A stretch of 64,000 bases of DNA from Streptomonospora nanhaiensis. Lineage in GTDB: Bacteria; Actinomycetota; Actinomycetes; Streptosporangiales; Streptosporangiaceae. Under the pieces are notes generated by a model. The model was not told the origin of the DNA. It ran no database searches and saw only the letters and a program-made list of their open reading frames with translations. Positions 44,272 to 53,790 of this stretch are shown piece after piece. Where the stretch lies: positions 1,798,001 to 1,862,000 of the forward strand of contig NZ_JACCFO010000001.1 in assembly GCF_013410565.1 (NCBI RefSeq), given 5' to 3'. The position numbers and the translations under genes are program-made. The stretch's first letter is position 1, and each line of letters opens with the position of its first letter.

Positions 44272-44345
44272 TAGGGCGGGCGGGGCTCGAACCCGCGACC
44301 CAAGGATTATGAGTCCTCTGCTCTGACCAGCTGAGCTACCGCCCC
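44272..44345 (-). tRNA. tRNA-Met (CAT)
   Basis: A full cloverleaf can be drawn: acceptor stem GGGGCGG/CCGCCCT (first pair G-U), D-arm GCTC/GAGC, anticodon stem GAGGA/TCCTT with loop CTCATAA (anticodon CAT), and T-arm GCGGG-TTCGAGC-CCCGC. The 3' CCA is not encoded. The loop and D-arm fit elongator tRNA-Met; a CAT-anticodon tRNA-Ile is less likely but cannot be excluded without comparison. Confidence 0.9.
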
Positions 44346-44497
44346 GCCATCACGCCCCCTCACCAGGGGCGCAGGTACGGGGGACCACTCTACCGAATTC
44401 GCACATCGTTCGTTCACCGCAGGATCGACGAACACGGACCCCGGCCTTGTCCAGGGCGGTCGGGGCGGGGCGGAGGGTGCGGGACCGTGCGCGGGGG

Positions 44498-45109
44498 TCA
44501 GGTGCGGGCGGCGCGGGCGAGGAGGGCGACGACCTCGGGGGCGGCGGTGGCGAGCGCGAAGCCGCGGTCCTCCATCGACTCGGCGACCACCGCGTCGATC
44601 GCGCCGTTGACCACGAGGGCGAGGGTGCGCGCGTCGATCTCCGCGCGGTACTCCCCCGCCTCCTGGGCGCGGACCACGAGGTCGGCGAGCGGGCGCCAGC
44701 GCGCCTCCGACGACGGGGAGTCGGCCACGCCGATCCGCTCCCCCTGCCGCAGCGCCTCGGTGATGACGCGGCCGTGGCCGGGGTGCTCGGCCAGGTAGCC
44801 GATCATCGCCGTCACGTACGCCTCGACCGCCGCGCCGGGGCCCGGGGCGGCGTCCACCGCCGCGCCCACGTGGCCGACCAGGGCGTCCAGGACGGCGCGG
44901 TAGGCGGCCTCCACGACCGCGTTCTTGGAGGTGAAGTGGTAGAGCACGGCCGCCTTGGAGATCTCGGCCGCCTCGGCGATGCGGGCCAGGGAGGTGGCGG
45001 CGTAGCCGTGCTCGGCGATCAGCGCGATGGTCACCTCGACCAGCTGCTCGCGGCGGGCGCGCTCGGTGATGGTGGGCCGCCGGGACTCGGCGGCGGGGCG
45101 GCGGGGCAG
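44498..45109 (-). CDS. TetR family regulator with probable CTG start
   Basis: A 203-residue TetR protein with a clear helix-turn-helix (EHGYAATSLARIAEAAEISK) at residues about 33-52, followed by VLYHFTSKN. There is no in-frame ATG or GTG at a sensible place upstream; the nearest ATG would lie inside the preceding gene. A CTG preceded by AGAGGAG gives an N-terminus of normal length. It follows the hydrolase gene by 130 bases and probably controls it through the operator at 46335-46364. Confidence 0.78.
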   Translation of the reverse strand: MPRRPAAESRRPTITERARREQLVEVTIALIAEHGYAATSLARIAEAAEISKAAVLYHFTSKNAVVEAAYRAVLDALVGHVGAAVDAAPGPGAAVEAYVTAMIGYLAEHPGHGRVITEALRQGERIGVADSPSSEARWRPLADLVVRAQEAGEYRAEIDARTLALVVNGAIDAVVAESMEDRGFALATAAPEVVALLARAART

Positions 45110-45239
45110 CTCGGCTCCTCTCGCACGGACCCCGGCCCGGTTCGCGGGCCGGGGTCCGAATCGGCTCTGAACGGGCGTTCGGCCGGATCCCGTCCGGACG
45201 CACGCTCCCCTGGGCTGCGGCCCGGGGGTCGGCCGCGGA

Positions 45240-46289
45240 CTACTCCACGGCGTCGAGGAACGCGCCGACGTCGGCCGCGACCTCCTCGGGGTACTCGCCG
45301 TTGATGGCGTGGGAGGCATCAGGGTAGACCTTCACGCGGTCGTCCGGCAGCGCCCGGCGGGCGGCGGCCTCGGCGGTGGCGGGGTCGTGCATCACCGACT
45401 CCCCCGCCAGGACCGCCAGCACCGGCGGGCGCAGCCCGGCCAGCCGCTCCTCGGGGATTTGGCCGGGCTGGGGCAGCCGCAGCGCGTAGGTGCGCATGCC
45501 CGCCTCGATCAGCGCGCCCTGCGGGGAGTCGTCCGCCGGCGCGCCCCCGGCCGTGTAGGAGTTGAAGCTCTCGCGCCAACTCCGGGGCAGCCAGGGGACC
45601 GACGCGGGCACCGACCGCACCACCGTCTCCAGCGGCATGCCGTCGAACACGTACACCGGGTCGACCAGGGCCACGCCGGCGATCCCGGCGGGTTCGCGCA
45701 TCGCGAGGTTGACCGCCGTCCACCCGCCGATGGACAGCCCCAGCAGGTGCACGCGCTCCTCCGGCAGCGCGCGCACCGCCTGGTGCAGCCAGCGCGCCTG
45801 GTCGGCGTCGGAGGTGATGGGCCGGTCCTGCACGCTCATGCCGGGCTCGCCCAGCAGGTCCACGGTGTAGACGTCGCGGTGGCGCAGGAGCGACGGCAGG
45901 TTGTCGGCCCACACCGGCGACGCGGCGGCCCGGCCCGGCAGGAGCACCAGCGGGACGCCGTCGGCGGGGCCGTCGAAGTGGTAGGCGCGCACGACACCGA
46001 AGTCGGTGCGCAGGTCGTGCACGGCGTCGGGCTCGGGCAGCTCGGCCATGGCGGTGCGGTAGGCCGCCGCGAACTCGGTCTTGGCCGGCCCCGAGGTGAA
46101 GTGGCCGACCGGAGCGGGCTGGCGCACGACGAGCGCGGCGGCGAGCAGGGCGATCACCGCGACAGCGGCGATGGCGAGCGTGCGGGTGCGCGGGCGCCTC
46201 CTCCACCGCCGCTCGCGGCGGCCGTCCTGGCCGCTCCGGGCGACCGGGTCGCGCTGACGGCGCGGCGTAGGGCGCGGGTTCTCGGCCAT
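45240..46289 (-). CDS. Membrane-anchored alpha/beta hydrolase
   Basis: A 349-residue hydrolase. An Arg-rich N-terminus and one hydrophobic helix (about residues 36-55) anchor it facing outward. The nucleophile elbow is GLSIGGW (Ser), an acidic residue lies in VLAGESVMHDP, and the catalytic His is in DASHAINGEYP. GGGGGAGGA precedes the ATG. The likely substrates are small esters; nothing more can be said. It precedes a TetR gene in the same direction. Confidence 0.85.
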   Translation of the reverse strand: MAENPRPTPRRQRDPVARSGQDGRRERRWRRRPRTRTLAIAAVAVIALLAAALVVRQPAPVGHFTSGPAKTEFAAAYRTAMAELPEPDAVHDLRTDFGVVRAYHFDGPADGVPLVLLPGRAAASPVWADNLPSLLRHRDVYTVDLLGEPGMSVQDRPITSDADQARWLHQAVRALPEERVHLLGLSIGGWTAVNLAMREPAGIAGVALVDPVYVFDGMPLETVVRSVPASVPWLPRSWRESFNSYTAGGAPADDSPQGALIEAGMRTYALRLPQPGQIPEERLAGLRPPVLAVLAGESVMHDPATAEAAARRALPDDRVKVYPDASHAINGEYPEEVAADVGAFLDAVE

Positions 46290-46334
46290 GGTTCCTCCCC
46301 CGGATGCAGCGGGCCGCCGCACGGCGGCCGACTG

Positions 46335-46364
46335 ACCGCTTGGTTAACAAACTAACCGCGCGGT
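46335..46364. promoter_or_regulatory. TetR-type operator upstream of the hydrolase
   Basis: ACCGCTTGGTTA and TAACCGCGCGGT are complementary at 10 of 12 positions and 6 bases apart. They begin 46 bases before the hydrolase start codon in the AT-rich part of the gap. Confidence 0.6.
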
Positions 46365-46385
46365 AAGTCGAGGTCAAGCGGCGGC

Positions 46386-46411
46386 CCGGGACCGGCCCGG
46401 GCCGGTCCCGG
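46386..46411. repeat. 26-bp perfect palindrome
   Basis: Two exact 13-base halves (CCGGGACCGGCCC and its complement), with no loop. It could be a terminator-like structure or an operator; it is not next to any gene end. Confidence 0.5.
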
Positions 46412-46637
46412 TCGGACGCCCGCGCGAACAGCGGGGGGACAGCCGTCTCTGGACCGGGCCCGGGCGGCGGCGGGCGGCCTGCGCCCCGCCGCCCCGGGCG
46501 GCGGGCATTCTGGCGGGTCCGCCGCGCCCGGCCGGGACGGCGCGGCTAGGGTTGGGGGTCGCGGCGCCGGTCACCTGCGCCTGCGGGGGCGCGCCATCCT
46601 CGGGGTGGTCCGGGATGGGCGCGGGGCGGGGCGATAG

Positions 46638-47666
<1,029 letters not shown>

Positions 47667-47697
47667 CGGCTCCCGCCTCCGACGAGGTCCGCCCCCG

Positions 47698-47721
47698 CGG
47701 GTCCCGCTCCGGCGGGACCCG
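47698..47721 (+). terminator. Hairpin terminator of mdh
   Basis: CGGGTCCCGC and its exact complement with a 4-base loop, 31 bases after the mdh stop codon. Confidence 0.75.
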
Positions 47722-47787
47722 GCTGGGCGGAACCCGGTCCTGCCCGGCCGTCTCCCCGTCCCTTCGGCGGCGCGCCGCCTGGACGAG

Positions 47788-47856
47788 GTGACGCCGCCCT
47801 CCACCTGCCAGGCGGTCTACAACGCCTACGCCGTCGACGAGGCAGGGCGGTCATGA
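47788..47856 (+). CDS. Doubtful 22-codon reading frame
   Basis: A GTG-started frame (VTPPSTCQAVYNAYAVDEAG in part) with a codon pattern more gene-like than its surroundings. It could be a short leader peptide or the remnant of a lost gene. No family is known. Confidence 0.2.
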   Translation: MTPPSTCQAVYNAYAVDEAGRS

Positions 47857-47971
47857 GGAGGGGTGGGGGCAGGGTCCTGGGGGCGGAACCGCGGCCGGAG
47901 CGGGCGCCGCCGCGTCCCGGGCGGAGGGGCCTGTGGACGAATGGACCGGGGAGTCGCCGGGAGCAGGCAGT

Positions 47972-50494
47972 ATGGAATGCGTGAGTCTCATTGATCGTCT
48001 TCCCGCCCACCCCGAACCCGATTCCCTGTACGAGGCGTTCGCCTCGTGGGCCGAGGACCGCGGGCTCACGCTCTACCCCCACCAGGAGGAAGCCCTCATC
48101 GAGGTCGTCTCGGGGTCCAACGTCATCCTGAGCACCCCCACCGGCTCGGGCAAGAGCCTGGTGGCCGCCGGCGCCCTGTTCGCCGCCCTGGGCCGCGATG
48201 AGTGCGCGTTCTACACCGCGCCGATCAAGGCCCTGGTCTCGGAGAAGTTCTTCGAGCTGTGCGCCGTCTTCGGCCACGACAACGTCGGCATGATGACCGG
48301 CGACGCCAGCGTCAACGCCGACGCCCCCATCGTCTGCTGCACCGCCGAGGTCCTGGCCAACATCGCGCTGCGCGACGGCGCCGACGCCGACATCGGCACC
48401 GTGGTCATGGACGAGTTCCACTTCTACGGCGACCCCGACCGCGGCTGGGCCTGGCAGGTGCCGCTGCTCGAACTCCCCCACGTGCAGTTCCTGTTGATGT
48501 CGGCCACCCTCGGCGACGTCACCCGGTTCGAGGACGACCTCACCCGCCGCACCGGCCGCGCCACCAGCGTCGTCTCCTCGGCCGAACGCCCGGTCCCGCT
48601 GTACTACTCCTACCGCACCACCCCGCTGCACGAGACCCTTGAGGAGCTGCTGGAGACCCGCGAGGCCCCGGTCTACATCGTGCACTTCACCCAGGCGCAG
48701 GCGGTCGAGCGCGCGCAGTCGCTCACCAGCATCAACATGTGCTCCCGGGCCGAGAAGGACGCCATCGCCGCCGAGATCGGCCGGTTCCGGTTCACCACCC
48801 GCTTCGGCCGCAACCTGTCGCGCTACGTCCGCCACGGCATCGGTGTCCACCACGCGGGCATGCTGCCCAAATACCGCCGCCTGGTCGAACGCCTGGCCCA
48901 GCGCGGCCTGCTCAAGGTCATCTGCGGCACCGACACCCTGGGCGTGGGCGTCAACGTCCCCATCCGCACGGTGCTGTTCACCGCGCTGAGCAAGTACGAC
49001 GGCTCGCGGGTGCGGCGCCTGGGCGCGCGCGAGTTCCACCAGATCGCCGGCCGCGCCGGGCGTGCCGGGTTCGACACCGTCGGCAACGTGGTGGCCCAGG
49101 CGCCCGAGCACGTCATCGAGAACGAGAAGGCGCTGGCCAAGGCCGGCGACGACCCCAAGAAGCGGCGCAAGGTCGTGCGCAAGAAGGCGCCCGAGGGCTT
49201 CGTCAGCTGGGACCAGAGCACCTTCGAGAAGCTGATCGCCGCCGAACCCGAACCCCTGAAGTCGCGGTTCCGGGTCAGCAACGCCATGCTGCTGAGCGTC
49301 ATCGCCCGCCCCGGCGACTGCTTCGCGGGCATGCGCCACCTGCTCACCGACAACCACGACGACCGCGCCACCCAGCGCCGGCACATCCGCGAGGCGATCG
49401 CCATCTACCGGTCGCTGATCGACGGCGGAATCGTGGAGCGGCTGCCCGAACCCGACTCCAACGGCCGCATCGCCCGCCTCACCGTCGACCTCCAGCCCGA
49501 CTTCGCGCTGAACCAGCCGCTGTCCACCTTCGCGCTGGCGGCCCTGGAACTCCTCGACCCCGCCTCGCCCACCTACGCGCTGGACGTCCTCACGGTGGTC
49601 GAGTCCACCCTGGACGACCCCCGCCAGATCCTGGCCGCGCAGCTCAACAAGGCCCGTGGCGAGGCCGTGGCGCAGATGAAGGCCGACGGCATCGAGTACG
49701 ACGAGCGCATGGAGCGGCTGGAGGAGATCGACTACCCCAAGCCGCTGGAGGACCTGCTCGACCACGCCTACGAGGTCTACCGGCGCGGCCACCCGTGGGT
49801 CGGCGACCACCCGCTGCGGCCCAAGTCGGTGGCGCGCGACCTCTACGAGCGGGCCATGACCTTCTCCGACTACGTCGGCTTCTACGAGCTCGCGCGGTCC
49901 GAGGGCCTGGTGCTGCGCTACCTGGCCGGCGCCTACAAGGCGGTCAGCCAGACCGTGCCCGAGGACGCCAAGACCGAGGAGCTGCGCGACCTCATCGAGT
50001 GGCTGGGCGAACTCGTCCGCCAGGTCGACTCCAGCCTGCTCGACGAGTGGGAGGAGCTGACCAACCCCAGCGCCGCCCGCACGGGAGAGGGCGACACCGC
50101 CGAGGCCGAGGAGCGCGTCAAGCCGGTCACCGCCAACCAGCGGGCCTTCCGGGTGCTGGTGCGCAACGCCCTGTTCCGCCGGGTCGAACTCGCGGCGCTG
50201 GGCCGCTACGCCGAACTGGGCGCGCTGGACGCCGAGGACGGCTGGGACGCCGAGGCGTGGGAGGAGGCCATGGACGCCTACTTCGCCGAGCACGACGACC
50301 TCGGTATCGGCCCCGACGCCCGCGGCCCGGCCATGCTGCAGATCACCGAGAACCCCGGTGTGTGGGAGGTCCGCCAGGTCTTCGACGACCCTGCCGGGCA
50401 CCGCGACTGGGGCATCACCGCCGAGGTCGACCTCGCGGCCTCCGACGAGGCGGGGTACGCGGTGGTGCGCGTGGTCGACGTCAACCGGATGTAG
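47972..50494 (+). CDS. Ski2-like DEAD/DEAH helicase with DUF3516
   Basis: An 840-residue superfamily 2 helicase. Walker A lies in STPTGSGKS (about 54-62), the DEFH box is at 147-150, LMSATLGD is motif III, and REFHQIAGRAGRAGFDTVG is motif VI. The C-terminal half is the DUF3516 region specific to actinobacterial members. It is expected to unwind RNA or DNA; the biological role is not established. The ATG is favoured over a GTG three codons later and an earlier GTG at 47933 because GGGAGCAGG lies just upstream. Confidence 0.9.
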   Translation: MECVSLIDRLPAHPEPDSLYEAFASWAEDRGLTLYPHQEEALIEVVSGSNVILSTPTGSGKSLVAAGALFAALGRDECAFYTAPIKALVSEKFFELCAVFGHDNVGMMTGDASVNADAPIVCCTAEVLANIALRDGADADIGTVVMDEFHFYGDPDRGWAWQVPLLELPHVQFLLMSATLGDVTRFEDDLTRRTGRATSVVSSAERPVPLYYSYRTTPLHETLEELLETREAPVYIVHFTQAQAVERAQSLTSINMCSRAEKDAIAAEIGRFRFTTRFGRNLSRYVRHGIGVHHAGMLPKYRRLVERLAQRGLLKVICGTDTLGVGVNVPIRTVLFTALSKYDGSRVRRLGAREFHQIAGRAGRAGFDTVGNVVAQAPEHVIENEKALAKAGDDPKKRRKVVRKKAPEGFVSWDQSTFEKLIAAEPEPLKSRFRVSNAMLLSVIARPGDCFAGMRHLLTDNHDDRATQRRHIREAIAIYRSLIDGGIVERLPEPDSNGRIARLTVDLQPDFALNQPLSTFALAALELLDPASPTYALDVLTVVESTLDDPRQILAAQLNKARGEAVAQMKADGIEYDERMERLEEIDYPKPLEDLLDHAYEVYRRGHPWVGDHPLRPKSVARDLYERAMTFSDYVGFYELARSEGLVLRYLAGAYKAVSQTVPEDAKTEELRDLIEWLGELVRQVDSSLLDEWEELTNPSAARTGEGDTAEAEERVKPVTANQRAFRVLVRNALFRRVELAALGRYAELGALDAEDGWDAEAWEEAMDAYFAEHDDLGIGPDARGPAMLQITENPGVWEVRQVFDDPAGHRDWGITAEVDLAASDEAGYAVVRVVDVNRM

Positions 50495-50562
50495 GGCGCG
50501 CGGGCCGCGCGGAGGCGCCGCCGCCGCAGGTGGGGCGGACCGACCGCGGCAGCCGCGGGCGG

Positions 50563-50580
50563 CGGAGCGCGGGCGCTCCG
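50563..50580. terminator. Hairpin between the helicase and deaminase genes
   Basis: CGGAGCGC and GCGCTCCG enclose two bases, between convergent genes. Confidence 0.55.
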
Positions 50581-50595
50581 CTCCCTCGGCCCGGC

Positions 50596-51165
50596 TCAGC
50601 GCAGCAGGTGCTCGTTCACCTCGCGCACGCGGTGGGCGAGGTCCGGGACCTCCACCACGGTGCGGCCCGCCAGGCGGAGCTCCTCCGCGCCCTCGCCGTT
50701 CACGAAGATCTCGGGCTCGCGCCAGGCGAACACCACGCGGCTGATGCGCGTGTCCAGGATGAGCCGGGTGCAGGAGCGCACCCGCGAGGCGCGCCGGGTG
50801 CAGGGCTCCAGCGAACTGTAGACGGTGGCGCCCACCAGCCGGGGGTCGCCGGGGTCCACGGCGCGCAGCGCAGCCTCCTCGGCGTGGTCGTGGGGGTCGT
50901 CGCGGCGGGAGTACCCGTCGGTCACGACCGCGCCTCGGACGTCCACGACGATCGCGCCGACCGAGAACGCCGTCTGCGAGGGAGGGCACTTCCACGACAG
51001 CGCGATGGCGCGCTCCAGCCACTCGCGGTCGGCGGCGGTGGCCTCGGCGCCGGTGCCCGGGACCGGCGCCGGTGCGGGGCCGGGAGGCGGGCTTGGGGGC
51101 GCGGCCGGGGACGGAGGCGGGGAGGGGGACGGCTCCGACCGGTGTGGGGGTCTGGGCCGGTTCAC
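50596..51165 (-). CDS. CMP/dCMP-deaminase (RibD N-terminal type) protein
   Basis: A 189-residue zinc deaminase. The zinc ligands are HAEEAALR (His and catalytic Glu) and PCTRRASRVRSC (two Cys). The first 45 residues are a Pro/Ser tail. Its start overlaps the stop codon of the reductase gene by 4 bases (ATGA), so the pair works together, like the two halves of RibD in reversed order. The substrate may be a riboflavin-type pyrimidine or a nucleobase; no other riboflavin genes are here. Confidence 0.85.
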   Translation of the reverse strand: MNRPRPPHRSEPSPSPPPSPAAPPSPPPGPAPAPVPGTGAEATAADREWLERAIALSWKCPPSQTAFSVGAIVVDVRGAVVTDGYSRRDDPHDHAEEAALRAVDPGDPRLVGATVYSSLEPCTRRASRVRSCTRLILDTRISRVVFAWREPEIFVNGEGAEELRLAGRTVVEVPDLAHRVREVNEHLLR

Positions 51166-52118
51166 CGGTCTCTCCCGGTGGGGGTGGTGAAGGCGGGCGC
51201 CGCGGCATCGGGGGCGGGCGCGGAGTCGGAGGCGGACGCGGAAGCGGCGGGCGCGGAGTCGGACGCGGAAGCGGCGTTCGGCGCGGAACCGGGCTCAGCG
51301 GGGGACGCGGTTCGCGGGACGTAGCGCAGCACGACCATGTCGCCGAGGGCGCGGGCCTCGGCGAGCCGCATGGGGTGGCGGGGGTCGTTGGCGAAGTCGC
51401 CCGCGCCGACGAAGCGCGGGGCGCCGGGGTCGCCCACGAAGAACGGCGCGATGGCCACGCGGATCTCGTCGGCCAGCCCGGCGGTGAGGAACCGCGTGTG
51501 CACCCCGGTGCCGCCCTCCACCAGGAGGCGCCTGACACCGCGTTCGGCGAGGTCGGCCAGGATTCCGGCGAGGTCGCAGTCCGGCCCCGCGTCCACCACG
51601 ACCACGTCCGCGTCCGCGGCACCGGGCCGGTCCGCCGGGGGCGGCAGAGGGGCCGGGTGCACTGAGGACGCCGGGTGGTCCGGCCGCGCCGGATCGGCCC
51701 CGCCGGGGGCGCGGGGGGTGTCGCCGGGAGCCCGCGCGGCGGCGAACCGGCGGGCGGTGTCGGCGTGCGCTGCGCTGCCCACGTAGACCAGCTTGGCCGC
51801 GTCGCCGGTGGTGAAGACCCGCGCCGCGGGGTCCAGACCGCCCCGCTCGCTGAGGACCACCTTGACGATGTCGCCGGTCTTGCCCTGCGCCAACCGCTCC
51901 TCACGCCGCCGCGCCGACCGGACCAGCAGCCGGGGGTTGTCGCTGCGGACGGTCCCCGCACCCACCAGGATCGCGTCGCACTCCGCGCGAAGCGCGTCGA
52001 TCTCGTCGAAGTCGGCCTCCGAGGACAGCCGCAGCCGTTCCGGGCTGGTGTCATCGATGTAGCCGTCGAGCGACATCGCACAGCTCAGAATGGTGTGGGG
52101 CAGCGATCGGTCGGGCAT
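51162..52118 (-). CDS. RibD C-terminal-like reductase (dihydrofolate reductase family)
   Basis: A 318-residue NADPH-dependent reductase of the RibD C-terminal family. It begins TILSCAMSLDGYIDD, has DAILVGAGTVRSDNP near 49-62 and RRLLVEGGTGVHTRFL, the family hallmark, near 205. An Ala/Pro-rich insertion (about residues 140-175) and a Ser/Ala/Asp tail of 45 residues are unusual. No strong ribosome site precedes the ATG. Together with the deaminase it makes a split RibD. Confidence 0.85.
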   Translation of the reverse strand: MPDRSLPHTILSCAMSLDGYIDDTSPERLRLSSEADFDEIDALRAECDAILVGAGTVRSDNPRLLVRSARRREERLAQGKTGDIVKVVLSERGGLDPAARVFTTGDAAKLVYVGSAAHADTARRFAAARAPGDTPRAPGGADPARPDHPASSVHPAPLPPPADRPGAADADVVVVDAGPDCDLAGILADLAERGVRRLLVEGGTGVHTRFLTAGLADEIRVAIAPFFVGDPGAPRFVGAGDFANDPRHPMRLAEARALGDMVVLRYVPRTASPAEPGSAPNAASASDSAPAASASASDSAPAPDAAAPAFTTPTGRDR

Positions 52119-52305
52119 GCCGCCAGCCTAGCGGCCGGCGCCGGGAGCGACCGGACCCGCTCGTCCGCGCTCCCCGCCGAACGGCCGGCGCCGCGGAAGG
52201 GCGAGAAGCCGCCGGGGACGGGAACACGGTCAACGCCAAGCCCGGCGGAGGGCCACCGTGGCGACGAGGCACCGAGGCGGCCGGGGTCCAGGAGCGCAGT
52301 CGGGG

Positions 52306-52322
52306 CTAGATCGTTGATGGGG
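52306..52322 (+). repeat. Left terminal inverted repeat of the IS
   Basis: CTAGATCGTTGATGGGG, exactly complementary to 53292-53308. Confidence 0.92.
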
Positions 52323-52371
52323 GTTTTCTGAATCTCCTGCGGACATGGCGAAGGGCGTCGAGGATCGGTGT

Positions 52372-53277
52372 GTGACGACCAACCTTGACGCCCTTCTGAC
52401 CGCACTCTACGTCCACCTGGACGACCACGTCCTGCCTTCGCGCGAACAACCCGTCAAACGCGGCCCCAACCGGCTTCTCACCGACGCCGAACTCGTCTGC
52501 GTCGCGGTGGCCCAGGTCCTGCTGCGCCATGACTCCGAACGTCACTGGATGCGCGCTGCCCCCGCCCGTATCGGCCACCTCTTCCCCCGCTTGCCCGGCC
52601 AGTCCGAGTACAACCGCCACCTGCGCGATCTGGGACCGGCCCTGCTCACAGCAGCGAGGTGGCTGGCCCGGGCCGTGCCCACCTGGTGGGAGCGCCTGCG
52701 GCTGATGGACGGCACCCCGGTGCGCTGCGGCGCCTCCCGCGTCACCGTCAACCGCTCCGGCCTGGGTGAGATCGCCGGGTACGGGATGGACAAGTCCCAC
52801 CACGCCTTCTACTGGGGCGCCAAGCTCATGCTCATCACCACCGCTGAGGGGGCCGTCACCGCCTTCTCCCTGGCCCACCCCAAGGAGCTGGACGAACGCA
52901 AGCAGGCCCTGCACCTGCTCCACGTCCACGACTGCGCCCCCGGCCCAGGGCCAGTGCCGATCGTATGTGACAAGGGCTTCGCCGGAGCCGGCATCGAGAC
53001 CGCCGCGGAGGAGGTGGGCCATCTGCTCATCCGCCCGGTCCGCCAGGACGAGCCCGAACCCGAGGTGAAGGTGTTCCCCTCCCGGCTGCGCCAGCGGATC
53101 GAGGCCGTCATCTGGACGCTGAAGAACCAGCTCGGCCTGGAGCGCCACGCCGCCCGCACCACCGAGGGCCTGTGGGCGCGCACCTGCCAGCGGGTGTGCG
53201 CGCTCAACGCCGCGATCTGGCACAACTGGCTGATCGGGGCCCCGGTCAAGCGGTCATTGATCGCTTACGACCACTGA
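52372..53277 (+). CDS. IS982-family transposase
   Basis: A 301-residue DDE transposase. It begins TTNLDALLTALYVHLDDH, with LLTDAELVCVAVAQVLL near residue 30. The catalytic acids are seen as Asp in LMDGTPV, Asp in VCDKGFAG and Glu in QRIEAVIWTLK. A GTG after GAGGAT is chosen as start; an ATG nine codons earlier (52345) is also possible. The reading frame is intact, so the element may still move. Confidence 0.9.
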   Translation: MTTNLDALLTALYVHLDDHVLPSREQPVKRGPNRLLTDAELVCVAVAQVLLRHDSERHWMRAAPARIGHLFPRLPGQSEYNRHLRDLGPALLTAARWLARAVPTWWERLRLMDGTPVRCGASRVTVNRSGLGEIAGYGMDKSHHAFYWGAKLMLITTAEGAVTAFSLAHPKELDERKQALHLLHVHDCAPGPGPVPIVCDKGFAGAGIETAAEEVGHLLIRPVRQDEPEPEVKVFPSRLRQRIEAVIWTLKNQLGLERHAARTTEGLWARTCQRVCALNAAIWHNWLIGAPVKRSLIAYDH

Positions 53278-53291
53278 CCAGGGCACCAATT

Positions 53292-53308
53292 CCCCATCAA
53301 CGATCTAG
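53292..53308 (-). repeat. Right terminal inverted repeat of the IS
   Basis: Exact complement of the left repeat, 14 bases after the transposase stop codon. Confidence 0.92.
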
Positions 53309-53790
53309 GCGGGGCCGACGCCTTGGGCCCGGACGGAGCACCGACGCCGGCCAGGGTGCTTCCGTCTCACCAGGTGCGAGATGCGGGGCCGCGCGCCCCA
53401 TTCGCCCGTTTCGCGCACCGGCGAGCCTCGCGCGTCGCGTGGGCGGCCAACGCCGGGCGGCCCCGGCGACCGCGCGCCCCGAGTCCTCGCCGCCCCGTCG
53501 CCACCTCACCCACCCGCCCGGCGGCCCGGAAGGCGCTTGCCCCTACCCCGGACCGCCTCGGCGCCCCCGTCGCCCACCCCACCCACCACTCCCGAACCGA
53601 TCACCGCGCACCTCCACCCTCCGCCGCCGTCGCCGCCCCGGCCCTCACCCACCGCCTTGCCGCCGCCCCATCCCCGACTGACGGCGGTCACGGCGCCCGG
53701 CACCCGAGCAAGGGAACAAACGGCAAGGCGGCCCACCGGAGTGGACCGCCGCCTTTCCGTCGGCGATTCGCCGTACCCGGCCGCGCGCCG
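53309..53790. other. Intergenic region between the IS and the ALDH operon, 482 bp
   Basis: GC-rich, with pyrimidine-rich runs near 53500-53660. No gene or gene fragment can be supported on either strand. The hairpin at 53725-53755 ends the leftward operon. Confidence 0.5.
53725..53755 (-). terminator. Hairpin terminator of the six-gene catabolic operon
   Basis: AAGGCGG and CCGCCTT close an inner CCAC/GTGG pair, 36 bases beyond the aldehyde dehydrogenase stop codon. Confidence 0.55.

Larger units (their letters stand above)
47667..47971. other. Intergenic region between mdh and the helicase gene, 305 bp
   Basis: It holds the mdh terminator and a doubtful 22-codon reading frame (listed next). 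Otherwise it is GC-rich leader sequence of the helicase gene. Confidence 0.5.
52306..53308 (+). mobile_element. IS982-family insertion sequence
   Basis: A complete 1003-bp element. The ends are perfect 17-bp inverted repeats, CTAGATCGTTGATGGGG, with the transposase gene between. No exact target duplication is evident: CGGGG abuts the left end, and GCGGGG follows the right end with one base extra. The element is intact and could be recent. Confidence 0.92.

Noticed and set aside
52300-53315. Exact target-site duplication of the IS
   Set aside because: CGGGG occurs on both sides but with one extra base on the right, so a clean duplication cannot be claimed.
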